Positions 34,451-43,615 are shown, counted from the first letter of the stretch. The stretch is 64,000 nucleotides of DNA from Cytophagales bacterium (GCA_033344775.1 JAWPMT010000005.1:1657501-1721500); one strand, 5' to 3'. Notes: generated by a model not told the origin, from the sequence alone. Program-made: numbers and translations.

Positions 34451-34834
34451 ATGAGTGATCAAAATTTCATCTATAGCGAAACGCTAGACTCAGCTTACCT
34501 GACGCAATTCTACGGAAATGATGTGTCACGTGCAGCGATGATGTTTCAGGTATTTCTTCAGGTAATTGATGGCGAAGTATCCACACTCCAAAAGCACAAA
34601 GAATCTGAAGATTGGAATGCTTTTTCGGCACAAGCTCATAAGATCAAGCCTAACTTCATGATGGTAGGGCTGGCAGAACTCAGCGAATTGATGAAGTTGT
34701 TTGAAGGAGCAAAAAACGAGGAAGACTTAAGGAAAATGATTAGTTTGCAATTCAATGAGGTGAAAAACCAGGTAGAAAATGGTAAGAAGCTTATTGAAAA
34801 GGAACTTCACCGCTTAAAGGAGTTCAACGTATGA
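34451..34834 (+). CDS. Histidine phosphotransfer (Hpt) domain protein
   Basis: A 127-residue stand-alone Hpt protein. The phospho-accepting histidine is H63 in AHKIKPNFMMVGL, the classical Hpt sequence on the second helix of a four-helix bundle. There is no other domain and no membrane segment. It overlaps the following LytTR response regulator by four bases (ATGA), so the two proteins are made together and probably exchange phosphate. No histidine kinase is encoded nearby, so the phosphate must come from an unlinked hybrid kinase. Confidence 0.9.
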   Translation: MSDQNFIYSETLDSAYLTQFYGNDVSRAAMMFQVFLQVIDGEVSTLQKHKESEDWNAFSAQAHKIKPNFMMVGLAELSELMKLFEGAKNEEDLRKMISLQFNEVKNQVENGKKLIEKELHRLKEFNV

Positions 34835-35517
34835 ATTGCTTGATTGTAGATGATGATAAAATGGCCAGGGTTTCGTTGAATGCCCTGTGCGACAAGATTG
34901 AAGATGTACATATCCTCAAAAGCTTCGACAATGGCTTAGAAGCCATGAAGTTTTTGAAGACGAACAAGGTCGATCTCGTCTTTCTGGACATTGACATGCC
35001 TGATTTCACAGGAATGGACCTGGTAAAATCACTGGATGACCTTCCTCAAATTATATTCATCACAGGCCATACACAATATGCGCTGGAGGCCTTTGAATAT
35101 CATGTAACCGATTTTGTACCGAAACCTGTTGACCTGCCACGACTCATGAAAGCAGTGGAACGGGCCAAGGAATTGCAAACTAATATTGATACCAGCAAGG
35201 ACCTGCAAAATGACATTTATGTCCGGGTCAATGGCCGATACATTCGCCTGGATTTTGTTGATATTTTGTACGTGGAATCACTTGGGGATTATGTGACTTT
35301 CGTGACCAATCACGGTAAATACATTGTGCATTCCACGTTGAAAAACATTGATGAGAAGATCAAGAGTGAGGACTTCCTGAAAGTGCACCGCTCCTACATT
35401 GTCAACCTGACGAAGATTGTGGATATTGAAGAAACAAATCTGGTCATCAAAGACAAGGTAATACCGGTAAGCCGGGCTCATCGTCCGGTACTGATGCAGA
35501 AGATCAAGACGATTTAA
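34831..35517 (+). CDS. LytTR-family response regulator
   Basis: A 228-residue regulator. The receiver domain (about residues 1-120) has the acidic pocket VDDDK near residue 7-9, the phospho-acceptor D53 in FLDIDMP, and the conserved lysine in FVPKPVD. The C-terminal LytTR domain (about 128-228) has YVRVNGRYIRLDFVDILYVES, DYVTFVT and DFLKVHRSYIVNL, and binds DNA through beta strands. It is coupled to the Hpt gene by a four-base overlap. The likely chain is an unlinked kinase, then Hpt, then this regulator. Its targets are unknown. Confidence 0.94.
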   Translation: MNCLIVDDDKMARVSLNALCDKIEDVHILKSFDNGLEAMKFLKTNKVDLVFLDIDMPDFTGMDLVKSLDDLPQIIFITGHTQYALEAFEYHVTDFVPKPVDLPRLMKAVERAKELQTNIDTSKDLQNDIYVRVNGRYIRLDFVDILYVESLGDYVTFVTNHGKYIVHSTLKNIDEKIKSEDFLKVHRSYIVNLTKIVDIEETNLVIKDKVIPVSRAHRPVLMQKIKTI

Positions 35518-35553
35518 CATTCTATTCATTCATCTTATTTTAAGCCATCGAAG

Positions 35554-35715
35554 AGTTTGTGGAGACACAAACTTTGTCGCACAATTTCCCCTAAGGCCAT
35601 CGTTTGAGTCCTCTCAAACGATCAAAAAGCGATGTTCCCAATCAGGATAGTGCAAGTCTTAAGTTTGTGAAGACATAAACTTTGACGCAAAAGTTGTTGA
35701 TTGGCAAGGACACAA
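35554..35715. repeat. Cluster of GTTTG...CAAAC hairpin repeats, copies B-E
   Basis: The convergent intergenic region holds four related elements. B: AGTTTGTG-GAGA-CACAAACT (35554-35573), perfect 8-bp stem. C: ATCGTTTGAG-TCCT-CTCAAACGAT (35599-35622), perfect 10-bp stem and an inverted version of copy A at 13119. D: AAGTTTGTG-AAGA-CATAAACTT (35661-35682) with one G-T pair. E: a half copy, GGACACAAACTTGG (35708-35721). Copies B, D and E also share flanks resembling TTTGNCGCA. None has a T-run. Confidence 0.75.
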
Positions 35716-35728
35716 ACTTGGTGCGTAA

Positions 35729-36493
35729 TTACCCTTGTTTATACTTCTCAATCGTTCCGCGGACCTGGGAAACCAGCATTAACAGGTCTACTCCTATTCC
35801 AATGAAGTTCGCTCCCTGTTCCATGTATGACTGAACTTCCTCTTCTTTTAATGCCAGTATGCCAGCCGTTTTACCACTCTGTCGGATGGTCTTCAAGGAA
35901 TCCTGTATGATCTGTTCAATTTCAGGGTGATCCGTATCACCAATGTAGCCGTATGAAGCTGCCAGATCTGCAGGGCCGATGAACAAACCATCCACACCTT
36001 GTACCTTACAGATTTCTTCCAGATTTTCAATCCCTTTTCGGGACTCTATTTGCAAGATCAAACAGATCTCATCATTGGCATCATGCGCATAGTTTTCAAC
36101 TGCACCCCAGCGAGATGCCCTGGCCATCGCCGGTGCCACTCCTCTAATTCCCTCTGGAGGATAAAGTACGGCATGTACCATTGCCTCTGCTTGTTCTTTG
36201 GTTTCGATCATCGGAATGACAAAGGACTGCACCCCATAGTCCAGCATTTTCTTTAGAAATACGGGATTCGCCGATGGCGGGCGAACAAGCACTTGTGTAT
36301 TCGGGTAAGCCCCCATGGCTTGCAGTTGCGGTAAGATCGTGCGCTCGTCAAAGGGCCCATGTTCTGCATCGATTACAATCCAGTCATAACCTGCACCCGC
36401 ACAAATTTCAGCGACATAGGTATCAGGGATCGCATTCCAGAGTCCATAGCTAATGTCCTCGGAATTGGTCTTTTGTTTCAGCTGGTTCTCCAT
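35729..36493 (-). CDS. HpcH/HpaI-family class II aldolase
   Basis: A 254-residue metal-dependent aldolase from the ATG at 36493; a TTG at 36517 would overlap the upstream gene and is rejected. Family landmarks are DWIVIDAEHGP near the start, VLVRPP with the catalytic arginine, LQIESRKGIENL with the metal-binding glutamate, and LFIGPADLAASYG with the metal-binding aspartate. The enzyme should cleave a 2-keto-3-deoxy acid to pyruvate (or a related keto acid) and an aldehyde. It follows the lactonase gene by 5 bp, so the pair could degrade a sugar acid. Confidence 0.92.
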   Translation of the reverse strand: MENQLKQKTNSEDISYGLWNAIPDTYVAEICAGAGYDWIVIDAEHGPFDERTILPQLQAMGAYPNTQVLVRPPSANPVFLKKMLDYGVQSFVIPMIETKEQAEAMVHAVLYPPEGIRGVAPAMARASRWGAVENYAHDANDEICLILQIESRKGIENLEEICKVQGVDGLFIGPADLAASYGYIGDTDHPEIEQIIQDSLKTIRQSGKTAGILALKEEEVQSYMEQGANFIGIGVDLLMLVSQVRGTIEKYKQG

Positions 36494-36498
36494 CAACT

Positions 36499-37608
36499 TC
36501 AATAAAACTTGACGCAAACAGGCGTACCTACCTTTACCTCATGGCCAGTTGAGGTAAGCAACCCATCGGCACCTACTTTGAAAGAAATGATGTTGTCCGT
36601 ATCCTGATTGGCAACGATCAGGAATTTACCATCGGGTGACAAAGTAAAGCTCCGGGGATTAGTGATTCCTTCCGTAGCATGCCCAATCAAATCCATGCCT
36701 CCATTCCCATCTAAGCTGAACACCGAGATGCTATGAAAGCCCCGATTGGAGTAATACAAATATTTACCCTCTGCACTGACATGAATGTCCGCCGCTTTGG
36801 TATCTCCTTCATATCCTTCCGGCAGTGCACTTACTTTATTCAAAGGCTTGAATGTCCCATCATCCAGTATTTCACAAGCCGTCACCGTATTACTCAATTC
36901 GTTCAATACATATACTAAGTCCTGGCCAGGGTGAAAATCCAGGTGCCTGGGTCCATCTTCCGCATCTGTTTTAAAGGCTGTTCTTGCACCACTTATATTA
37001 CCATTGACGATATCGTAGACTTTCACTTCGTCAATTCCCAGATCGACCGCATACAGGTATTTTCCGTCCTTCGAAAATGTACTGAAATGTGCATGAGGAG
37101 CATCTTGACGCCAGTGAGTTCCTTTCCCTTCATGCTGATGAAAACTGCCTCCTTCCACCAATTCGGCAACCGATTGGAATACGGCAACATTACCTGAACT
37201 GTAATTCGCCACTGAAATCATCGAATTATCTCCATTAACTGACACGTGACAGGGATGTTTTCCCTCCACGCTTCTGGTAGCCACCAAATTAAGAGAACCT
37301 TGGCTGTTCCATTCGAATGTACTCAAGGTGCCATTCTCATTCTCGTTTACCACATAGACGTTCTTTTTGATCTTTGAAACCGCCAGGTAGGACGGATTTT
37401 CAGTTTTGGCCATCAAATAGGCCTCACCAAACGAACCATCTTCTGGGTTGAAGTTAACTTGATAAACTCCTTCACTAATTCCCGCGGTGTAAGTTCCGAC
37501 TAAAATAGGAAGCATTGTCATTTGTTCTTCTCCGTTCGTTTCCGTTTCTTTTTGGGTGCTACAAGCCACTAAGGCGATGAATAGAAATAAGGAATAAAGC
37601 TTTTTCAT
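36499..37608 (-). CDS. Lactonase-family beta-propeller lipoprotein
   Basis: A 369-residue lipoprotein (LVAC lipobox, residues 13-16). The mature protein forms a seven-bladed propeller of the YbhE/6-phosphogluconolactonase type: PILVGTYTAGISEGVYQV, NPSYLAV, then GNVAVFQSV, DGPRHLDFHPG, and NPRSFTLSPDGKFLIVANQ. Because it is exported, cytosolic 6-phosphogluconolactone is unlikely to be its substrate; an exported aldonolactone is more plausible. It lies 9 bp after menB and 5 bp before the aldolase gene on the same strand. Confidence 0.9.
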   Translation of the reverse strand: MKKLYSLFLFIALVACSTQKETETNGEEQMTMLPILVGTYTAGISEGVYQVNFNPEDGSFGEAYLMAKTENPSYLAVSKIKKNVYVVNENENGTLSTFEWNSQGSLNLVATRSVEGKHPCHVSVNGDNSMISVANYSSGNVAVFQSVAELVEGGSFHQHEGKGTHWRQDAPHAHFSTFSKDGKYLYAVDLGIDEVKVYDIVNGNISGARTAFKTDAEDGPRHLDFHPGQDLVYVLNELSNTVTACEILDDGTFKPLNKVSALPEGYEGDTKAADIHVSAEGKYLYYSNRGFHSISVFSLDGNGGMDLIGHATEGITNPRSFTLSPDGKFLIVANQDTDNIISFKVGADGLLTSTGHEVKVGTPVCVKFY

Positions 37609-37617
37609 GCGTACCGA

Positions 37618-38460
37618 TTATGGAATGTATTTGATGTCTTTGAAGTCAGGCTTACGCTTCTCCAGGAAGGCATTTCGCCCTTCTTTTGCTTCATCAGTCA
37701 TGTAAGCCAGACGTGTAGCTTCTCCCGCGAAGACCTGTTGCCCTACCATACCATCGTCCGTGAGATTGAAGGCAAATTTGAGCATCTTGATGGAAGTTGG
37801 TGATTTGGCCAGGATCTCTTGGGCCCATTGATAAGCAGTATCCTCCAACTCATCATGAGGGATCACCGCATTGACCATACCCATTTCATAAGCCTCCTGA
37901 GCGGAATAATTTCTACCTAAAAAGAAAATCTCACGCGCTTTCTTTTGGCCAACCATCTTGGCCAGGTAGGCAGATCCATATCCTCCATCAAAGCTGGTAA
38001 CGTCCGCATCCGTTTGTTTAAAGATGGCGTGTTCTTTACTCGCAAGTGTCAGGTCACAAACGACGTGTAAACTATGTCCGCCTCCAACAGCCCAACCTGG
38101 AACCACGGCAATGACTGCCTTGGACATGAAGCGGATGAGTCGCTGAACTTCCAGAATATTGAGTCGGGGCATTCCCTCATCATCCACATACCCCTGATGG
38201 CCACGGGCATTTTGATCACCACCACTGCAAAAGGAATAAACCCCATCTTTGGTCGAAGGGCCTTCTGCTGACAGCAACACCACACCAATAGTCGTATCTT
38301 CTCTGGCATCGACGAATGCCTCAAAAAGTTCAGCTACGGTTTTCGGACGGAAAGCGTTTCTAACGTTAGGTCGATTAAATGCGATTCGCGCAACGCCATT
38401 CGCTTTTTTGTATGTAATATCTTCGTATTCCTTTACGGTTTTCCATGCAATCGCACTCAT
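37618..38460 (-). CDS. menB: 1,4-dihydroxy-2-naphthoyl-CoA synthase MenB
   Basis: MenB closes the second ring of the naphthoquinone in menaquinone synthesis by a Dieckmann-type condensation of o-succinylbenzoyl-CoA. The 280-residue product is a crotonase. It has the MenB-specific GVYSFCSGGDQNARG, the oxyanion glycines in PGWAVGGGHSLH, SFDGGYGSAYLAK and the C-terminal FLEKRKPDF. No other men gene is in the window. It starts the minus-strand trio with the lactonase and aldolase genes, although these are not menaquinone genes. Confidence 0.96.
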   Translation of the reverse strand: MSAIAWKTVKEYEDITYKKANGVARIAFNRPNVRNAFRPKTVAELFEAFVDAREDTTIGVVLLSAEGPSTKDGVYSFCSGGDQNARGHQGYVDDEGMPRLNILEVQRLIRFMSKAVIAVVPGWAVGGGHSLHVVCDLTLASKEHAIFKQTDADVTSFDGGYGSAYLAKMVGQKKAREIFFLGRNYSAQEAYEMGMVNAVIPHDELEDTAYQWAQEILAKSPTSIKMLKFAFNLTDDGMVGQQVFAGEATRLAYMTDEAKEGRNAFLEKRKPDFKDIKYIP

Positions 38461-38541
38461 GTATTTTCAGCTTATGATTTCAACCGTGAAAATACACAGA
38501 AGGGAAACAACCCCACGTGCCAATCTTACAACCGGAAGGAA

Positions 38542-39156
38542 TCAGTTATGGAACTTCACGCAACGCGTACTCAAAAAGTAGAGGTCACCTACTTTCGAAT
38601 GAAAAATCTGTTCGGATCCTTTTTGCAGGGTAATGATTCCCGCTGTATTACTGTCTTTCAGCTCATTGTCCCACCAGTTGCCACTGGATCCTGCCTGTTG
38701 GAATTCTTTACCATGTGAAGCAAAGCCTCCAAACAACATGTTCATATCACTATCACCTCCCTGATGCAGGTGCTTAGCTGCATGATGTACCCCTTCAAAG
38801 AACTGAAACAAGTGTTTCCACTCGACGATGGTAGGCACGTGCCATCCCGGAGGGCAAGCTAAGTTGGCCTGTTCATAATTGTAGAGGCGACCAAACGCGT
38901 CGCAGTACTCTTTCAAGTCATCATAGCACAATGAGCCCTCCACTTCGTACTTCGAATTCTCCGCATACCATGTACGCTCTATATAGCCACTATGGTGCTT
39001 TCTCCTGAAGGTAATGGTCTTATAAACCTTGCCGTCCCTTGAATCCGTGAATGTATCCAGGCTATGTGAAAACTTGGGTTTTTTCTGTTGTGCGACACCA
39101 CTGAACGCGACCAGCAGACCGAGCACAAACACGGTCAGATTGATGTATTTCTTCAT
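38542..39156 (-). CDS. Exported FISUMP-domain protein
   Basis: The ATG at 39156 gives 204 residues with a signal peptide ending GVAQ; longer in-frame starts would hide it. The domain is of the FISUMP (Fibrobacter succinogenes major paralogue) type: DSRDGKVYKTI, YNYEQANLACPPGWHVPTIVEWKHLF, GSSGNWWDNE, then a strand ending in STRCVKFHN. Two to three cysteines may form disulfides. Such domains are exported, often as surface lipoproteins. Its function is unknown. It lies 81 bp upstream of menB. Confidence 0.9.
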   Translation of the reverse strand: MKKYINLTVFVLGLLVAFSGVAQQKKPKFSHSLDTFTDSRDGKVYKTITFRRKHHSGYIERTWYAENSKYEVEGSLCYDDLKEYCDAFGRLYNYEQANLACPPGWHVPTIVEWKHLFQFFEGVHHAAKHLHQGGDSDMNMLFGGFASHGKEFQQAGSSGNWWDNELKDSNTAGIITLQKGSEQIFHSKVGDLYFLSTRCVKFHN

Positions 39157-39299
39157 CTGTAACTGATGGTTTTGATCCTTTCTGCGCATAAAACTAATGA
39201 AGGCAGCTTTACCAATCACACCCACATGGGTTTTTAGGCCATAAATGGGAATGATCGGGTTTTAGTCAGGATCAAATTGGCGTTAAGACAGGCTATTCA

Positions 39300-40658
39300 C
39301 TAAAACTTCCGGTAATTTCCATCGAGGAACGGATTAGCTTCTGACTGAGCAAATAGTGCTTTTTCTCGATCCCAATTCAATGTCTCTCCAGGAAAACGTC
39401 CGGCAATGACACCCAGCAAAATGGTTTCTGTCAGTCGAGCAGCATATGAAAACGGCGCAGTACAGCTACCTTGATCCAGGCATGCATCCGTAAATTGCTG
39501 GTAGTGCTTGTTTCCTTCTATGGTATAGTCTCTCACGGGCTCAGCAAATTCGCCTTTCGTATCGTATTTATCGATCTCCAGGTCTTCATAATTGCCTTCC
39601 ACGATCAATCGAGGCAATTGTTGGAAATGTGGCAATAACAATCGGCCTTTTTCTCCAATGAACATGGCGCCCTGGTCAGGTAAAGTTTCGTTATTAGGGA
39701 GACGTAAATCTTCATGCAAGGCGGGGGCGCCTTCTCCGTCATACCAAATCCAGGTCAGGGTATCGGTCGTGTAGGGAGTCCCCGGAAATTCATAGGTCAC
39801 CTGATTTTTTTCAGGATAACCAAATCCGTTGGGAATCCGACAGGTGTTTTTGATGGTCCTGGGTACGTCCAATTGCAACGCATTGTAAGGCGTATCAAAA
39901 ATGTGCACACCCATATCACCCAATGTTCCGCACCCATAATCCATCAGCTTGCGCCAATTGCCTGGATGATACATGCCTTGTTTATAGTCTCTTTCCTGCG
40001 CAGTGCCTAACCACAAGTTCCAATCCAGGTTCTTCGGCACTTTATCCTTCCCAGTTGGTAATGGTCCATCATAGCCCCAGTTTTTTGGTGACCAGGCATG
40101 TACTTTGCTCACTTGGCCAATGATCCCTTTTTGAATCAAATGAGTCGCCAGCTTGTAATCATAAAAAGAATGTACCTGTATTCCCATTTGGGTGATCAGC
40201 TTATTATCACTGGCTAGTTTGGCCATTGCCCGGGATTCGGTCACATGGTGGGTCAGAGGTTTTTGACAATAAACTGCCTTGCCCATTTCCATGGCCCGTA
40301 TAGAAGCAGGTGCATGGGTGTGGTCAGGAGTTGAAACCACTACCGCATCTATGTCACCTGCCATGCTGTCCATCATCGTACGATAATCAGCAAAAGTCTT
40401 CGCTTTGGGGTGCATCTTACTAGCAACCTTCAATCGATCAGAATCCACATCACACAGCGCTATCACATCTACTGCAGGATGAGAAGTCATGGACTTCAAA
40501 TCCTCCATACCCATACCTCCTACGCCTATGTGTGCCGTTCGGAGCTTATTCTGTTTGATAGAAGCCCATGTCGTAGAGGGCAAAAAGGTAAGGGAAGCCA
40601 GTGCGGCCGACCCTTTCAGGAATTTTCTTCTATTCAGGTTTTGTTGTTGCTGGCTCAT
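39300..40658 (-). CDS. Twin-arginine exported Gfo/Idh/MocA-family dehydrogenase
   Basis: A 452-residue oxidoreductase. The twin-arginine signal NRRKFLKGSAA lies at residues 9-19. The Rossmann domain has AHIGVGGMGMEDL as the NAD(P) loop and VDVIALCDVD, then CQKPLTHH with the catalytic lysine of the family. The gene overlaps the DUF1080 gene by four bases. In Bacteroidota such pairs are known from 3-keto-glycoside metabolism: a dehydrogenase oxidises a sugar and a DUF1080 hydrolase cleaves the 3-keto-glycoside. The exact sugar is unknown. Confidence 0.93.
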   Translation of the reverse strand: MSQQQQNLNRRKFLKGSAALASLTFLPSTTWASIKQNKLRTAHIGVGGMGMEDLKSMTSHPAVDVIALCDVDSDRLKVASKMHPKAKTFADYRTMMDSMAGDIDAVVVSTPDHTHAPASIRAMEMGKAVYCQKPLTHHVTESRAMAKLASDNKLITQMGIQVHSFYDYKLATHLIQKGIIGQVSKVHAWSPKNWGYDGPLPTGKDKVPKNLDWNLWLGTAQERDYKQGMYHPGNWRKLMDYGCGTLGDMGVHIFDTPYNALQLDVPRTIKNTCRIPNGFGYPEKNQVTYEFPGTPYTTDTLTWIWYDGEGAPALHEDLRLPNNETLPDQGAMFIGEKGRLLLPHFQQLPRLIVEGNYEDLEIDKYDTKGEFAEPVRDYTIEGNKHYQQFTDACLDQGSCTAPFSYAARLTETILLGVIAGRFPGETLNWDREKALFAQSEANPFLDGNYRKF

Positions 40659-41443
40659 AGTTTTCTCAATTTGATGTTACGGAACCAAATGGGGCTGGAA
40701 TGATCCTGCAATCCGATGTAGCCGGACTTGAACTTACCATAGTTCTCAGCATCTCTCCACTTACCATTATTTTTCTTTTCATACCAGTCATCGGACCATG
40801 GCACGAAAGAGACAACCATCTTTCCGTTCAGCCAGTGTTCGACTTTCTCTGGTGTAAATACAATTTTAGTACTATTCCACTCGCCCACGGGATTCAAGGT
40901 CTTCTGATCTTCATTGGCAGGATACATGGCATAATCCGAAGCAGTCTTCTGTAATGGTTGTAATTGATCGACATTTTCAGTGTATCCCAAAGATGTATTA
41001 TATCCGGTGAGGTCATGAATACCGGCATAATTTTCATCATCGATCATCTGGTATTCCGGGGACACCTCCCATGGAGCTTCGTAACCTTCTTTTAGGTGAT
41101 AAAAAATTCCGCTATTTCCCCCTTCCGGCAGTTTCCATTCCAGGTACAATTCAAAGTTATCAAATTCTTCTGCGGCATAAATAATGTCTTTACCACCTGT
41201 GTAATCCTGCTCCAAACCCAGTTCCGTATCAAAGGTCAATTCACCGTTCTTCGCTACCCAGCCCGGAGGCAATGCATCACCATTATAGGCGCGCCATCCG
41301 TTGGTTGTTTTACCATCAAAAAGATAGATCCATTCATTGGGGGCTGCAATTGCAGATGCTTCCTGCTGAGCGGGTGCTTGTTGAGGAGACTGGCAAGAGC
41401 ATACGATAAGCGTAAACAGCAGAGGTACTAATAATCGCTTCAT
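40655..41443 (-). CDS. DUF1080 (3-keto-disaccharide hydrolase-like) lipoprotein
   Basis: A 262-residue lipoprotein with lipobox IVCSC (cysteine at about residue 17). The DUF1080 jelly-roll is clear: WIYLFDGKTTNGWRAYNG, FDNFELYLEWKLPEGGNSGIFY, EYQMIDDENYAG, NSTKIVFTPEKVEHWLNG, and the final IGLQDHSSPIWFRNIKLR. Members hydrolyse 3-keto-glucosides and related glycosides in the periplasm. It is upstream of, and overlaps by ATGA, the Gfo/Idh dehydrogenase gene, which fits this pathway. A 198-bp gap separates it from the sialate esterase gene. Confidence 0.93.
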   Translation of the reverse strand: MKRLLVPLLFTLIVCSCQSPQQAPAQQEASAIAAPNEWIYLFDGKTTNGWRAYNGDALPPGWVAKNGELTFDTELGLEQDYTGGKDIIYAAEEFDNFELYLEWKLPEGGNSGIFYHLKEGYEAPWEVSPEYQMIDDENYAGIHDLTGYNTSLGYTENVDQLQPLQKTASDYAMYPANEDQKTLNPVGEWNSTKIVFTPEKVEHWLNGKMVVSFVPWSDDWYEKKNNGKWRDAENYGKFKSGYIGLQDHSSPIWFRNIKLRKL

Positions 41444-41641
41444 TCAGGGTCTTCGGGTTAAGTATTTAAAAAATCTCAGCTGCAAAGAGTAGCTGACGAT
41501 CTTTGATCAAAAACCTCAAATTAAGCCAGGATCAACGTTATCGGCGCACCGCTCATGTTTCGTATTAGGAATGCAATCGGACCAAAACCCGAAAATTCAA
41601 CCCTGGTAGATAGAAAGAAGAGTAATCCACAGCAGAACATT

Positions 41642-43615
41642 TCATTCTGTGCTAAAAGAGGAAGCCGGTAGTCCCGTTTCATTGAATAGGGCCGCATCCA
41701 CATAATCTTTCCATGCATAGCGAACATGTTTAGGTTCGGACACGTCGGTGGACCAGATCACCAGGTTACCATCCAACAGTGCTGCTTCAGCCTGTACAAA
41801 TTTCCCATCGCCCCCTGCAATCTCGAATGGCATGCCCTTGCCATCGGCCAACATCAAACCACTTTCGGCATGATCAAAAGTCACAATGATCTTACTTCCT
41901 TCTACGCGATGGTTGCTATAGAGTGGACCTGAAGGGACGATCGATTTTCCATAATCTTTAGCCAACGCCCAAAGCGCCAGACGCTTGCCGACATCTTGCT
42001 TATTTCCTGGATGAATACTCGTCGGATGGCCAATATCCATGGCACTCGCCATACCGGTACCTGGAATACTCAGGGTTTTGCGTTGTGCATCTCTCAGTGC
42101 CGGGGACAACTCATTCCCATAGCCAAATGGAGCAATTTGCACGAAGTAGAAGGAAAATTCTCCCTTCCAGCGTGTACGCCAGTCGGTGATCATGCCCGGA
42201 AAGGTCTTTTCGTATTGTTCCGCTCGTCCAACATTACTTTCCCCCTGGTACCAGATGGCACCCTGGATGTTATAAGGGATCACCGGATTAATCATCGCGT
42301 TGAATAAACCACTGGGTGTCCACGAATCGAACCGATAGTCCGCTATGCCTGCCGGAGGATTTTTAAGTGCCTCCTGATTGGCGTCAAACATTAGTAGCTT
42401 TCCTTGAAACACTCCAGCTACCGCTAAGTACTTCCAGTCCTTATTCACGTCGATCTGCTGTCCTGAGGCACTGGTCAGTGTCATTTCTCCACGGAATCCA
42501 CCTCCGCCACCTGTATCAATCAATCGAATCGCGATTTGATTTTCGCCTTCTTTGAAAATGCCATTTAACTCGTAGGACCTGGGGCAATTCCAGCAAAGAG
42601 TAAAAGCCACTGGCTTCCCATTGATGTACAGCGATTCCATGTCATCGATTCCTTCGGTTACAGAAAAGGTATACGCTTCATTGAGGTTGTCGATGGTCAC
42701 TTTCTTCCGAAACCAAACGGCTCCATCAGCATAGGTTCCTTCCATGTTTTCAATATCATCGGGCAAGTTGGTTGTTCGCCAATTGCTGTCATCAAAATCG
42801 GGTAAAGCATATTGTCCATCTTCCATATCAAGGGACTCCCAGCCGGCTTCGTTATCCGGGAAAGAACGCGCCGGAAACTGATCATACCAGGCTTGAAAGA
42901 CTTCTATCTTCTCAGGGGCCAAGGTGGCTAATTGCTTTTCAAACTCTCCAAGTTCAAGCATTTTGTCTTTGCTGATCCATGACTCCACCGGCGTACCTCC
43001 CCAGCTCGAATGAATAATCCCAACCGGGACACCAAGCTCCTGATGCAGCTTCCTCGCGAAAAAATAAGCCGTGGCGCTGCTTTTGGCCGCTGTTTCCGAG
43101 CTCATCACCTTCCACTCGCCTTCAAATTCATTGATCGGCATGGGCGAAATGGCCCGCTTCACGGTGATGAATCGAATGCCTGGATAGTTCGCGTTGGCAA
43201 TTTCTTCCTCGTAGTTGTTGATTGGTTCGGTAGGTAGGTAACCCGTCAGGGGCATTTCCATGTTCGATTGTCCTGAAGCCAGCCACACTTCCCCGATCAT
43301 CACATCCTCAAAGCGGATCAGCGAATCACTTTGTGCCACATCCAGCAAGTAAGGCCCTCCCGCTTCTGGCGTTGGTAGATCAAGACGCCACTCTCCATTC
43401 TCATTAACCTGGGTGGCCACATACTCGTCACTCCAGCTACCCTGTGCTTTTACCTCATCATTCGGGGTACCTGTTCCCCAAATGGTTACGCTTTCCTGCT
43501 GTTGCAAGACCATATGATCACCGAAGATTTGCGCTGGCACAAAGGGCTGAGGCTCCGGACTTGAGCAGGAAAAAAGGAAACAGAGAAGTAAAACTTCGAG
43601 AAAGTGAAAACCCAT
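41642..43615 (-). CDS. Sialate O-acetylesterase-like lipoprotein
   Basis: From the ATG at 43615 the product has 657 residues with a lipobox LFSC (residues 14-17). The SGNH-hydrolase motifs are visible: WLASGQSNMEM with the nucleophile serine S117, AIWYQGESNV, and a histidine in HPTSIHPGNKQ. A beta-sandwich domain (about residues 230-400) is inserted, as usual in this family. It should remove acetyl groups from sialic acid or plant polysaccharides. It belongs with the DUF1080 and dehydrogenase genes in a glycan-degradation neighbourhood. Confidence 0.92.
   Translation of the reverse strand: MGFHFLEVLLLCFLFSCSSPEPQPFVPAQIFGDHMVLQQQESVTIWGTGTPNDEVKAQGSWSDEYVATQVNENGEWRLDLPTPEAGGPYLLDVAQSDSLIRFEDVMIGEVWLASGQSNMEMPLTGYLPTEPINNYEEEIANANYPGIRFITVKRAISPMPINEFEGEWKVMSSETAAKSSATAYFFARKLHQELGVPVGIIHSSWGGTPVESWISKDKMLELGEFEKQLATLAPEKIEVFQAWYDQFPARSFPDNEAGWESLDMEDGQYALPDFDDSNWRTTNLPDDIENMEGTYADGAVWFRKKVTIDNLNEAYTFSVTEGIDDMESLYINGKPVAFTLCWNCPRSYELNGIFKEGENQIAIRLIDTGGGGGFRGEMTLTSASGQQIDVNKDWKYLAVAGVFQGKLLMFDANQEALKNPPAGIADYRFDSWTPSGLFNAMINPVIPYNIQGAIWYQGESNVGRAEQYEKTFPGMITDWRTRWKGEFSFYFVQIAPFGYGNELSPALRDAQRKTLSIPGTGMASAMDIGHPTSIHPGNKQDVGKRLALWALAKDYGKSIVPSGPLYSNHRVEGSKIIVTFDHAESGLMLADGKGMPFEIAGGDGKFVQAEAALLDGNLVIWSTDVSEPKHVRYAWKDYVDAALFNETGLPASSFSTE

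Noticed and set aside
35554-35721. Possible short CRISPR-like array
   Set aside because: Repeats are short, inverted, irregularly spaced and differ in sequence; no cas genes are present.
36494-36517. TTG start extending the aldolase gene
   Set aside because: It would overlap the lactonase gene, whereas the ATG at 36493 gives a normal N-terminus and spacing.
41521-41727. Small minus-strand frame downstream of the sialate esterase
   Set aside because: It overlaps the esterase C-terminus in another frame and shows no recognisable feature.
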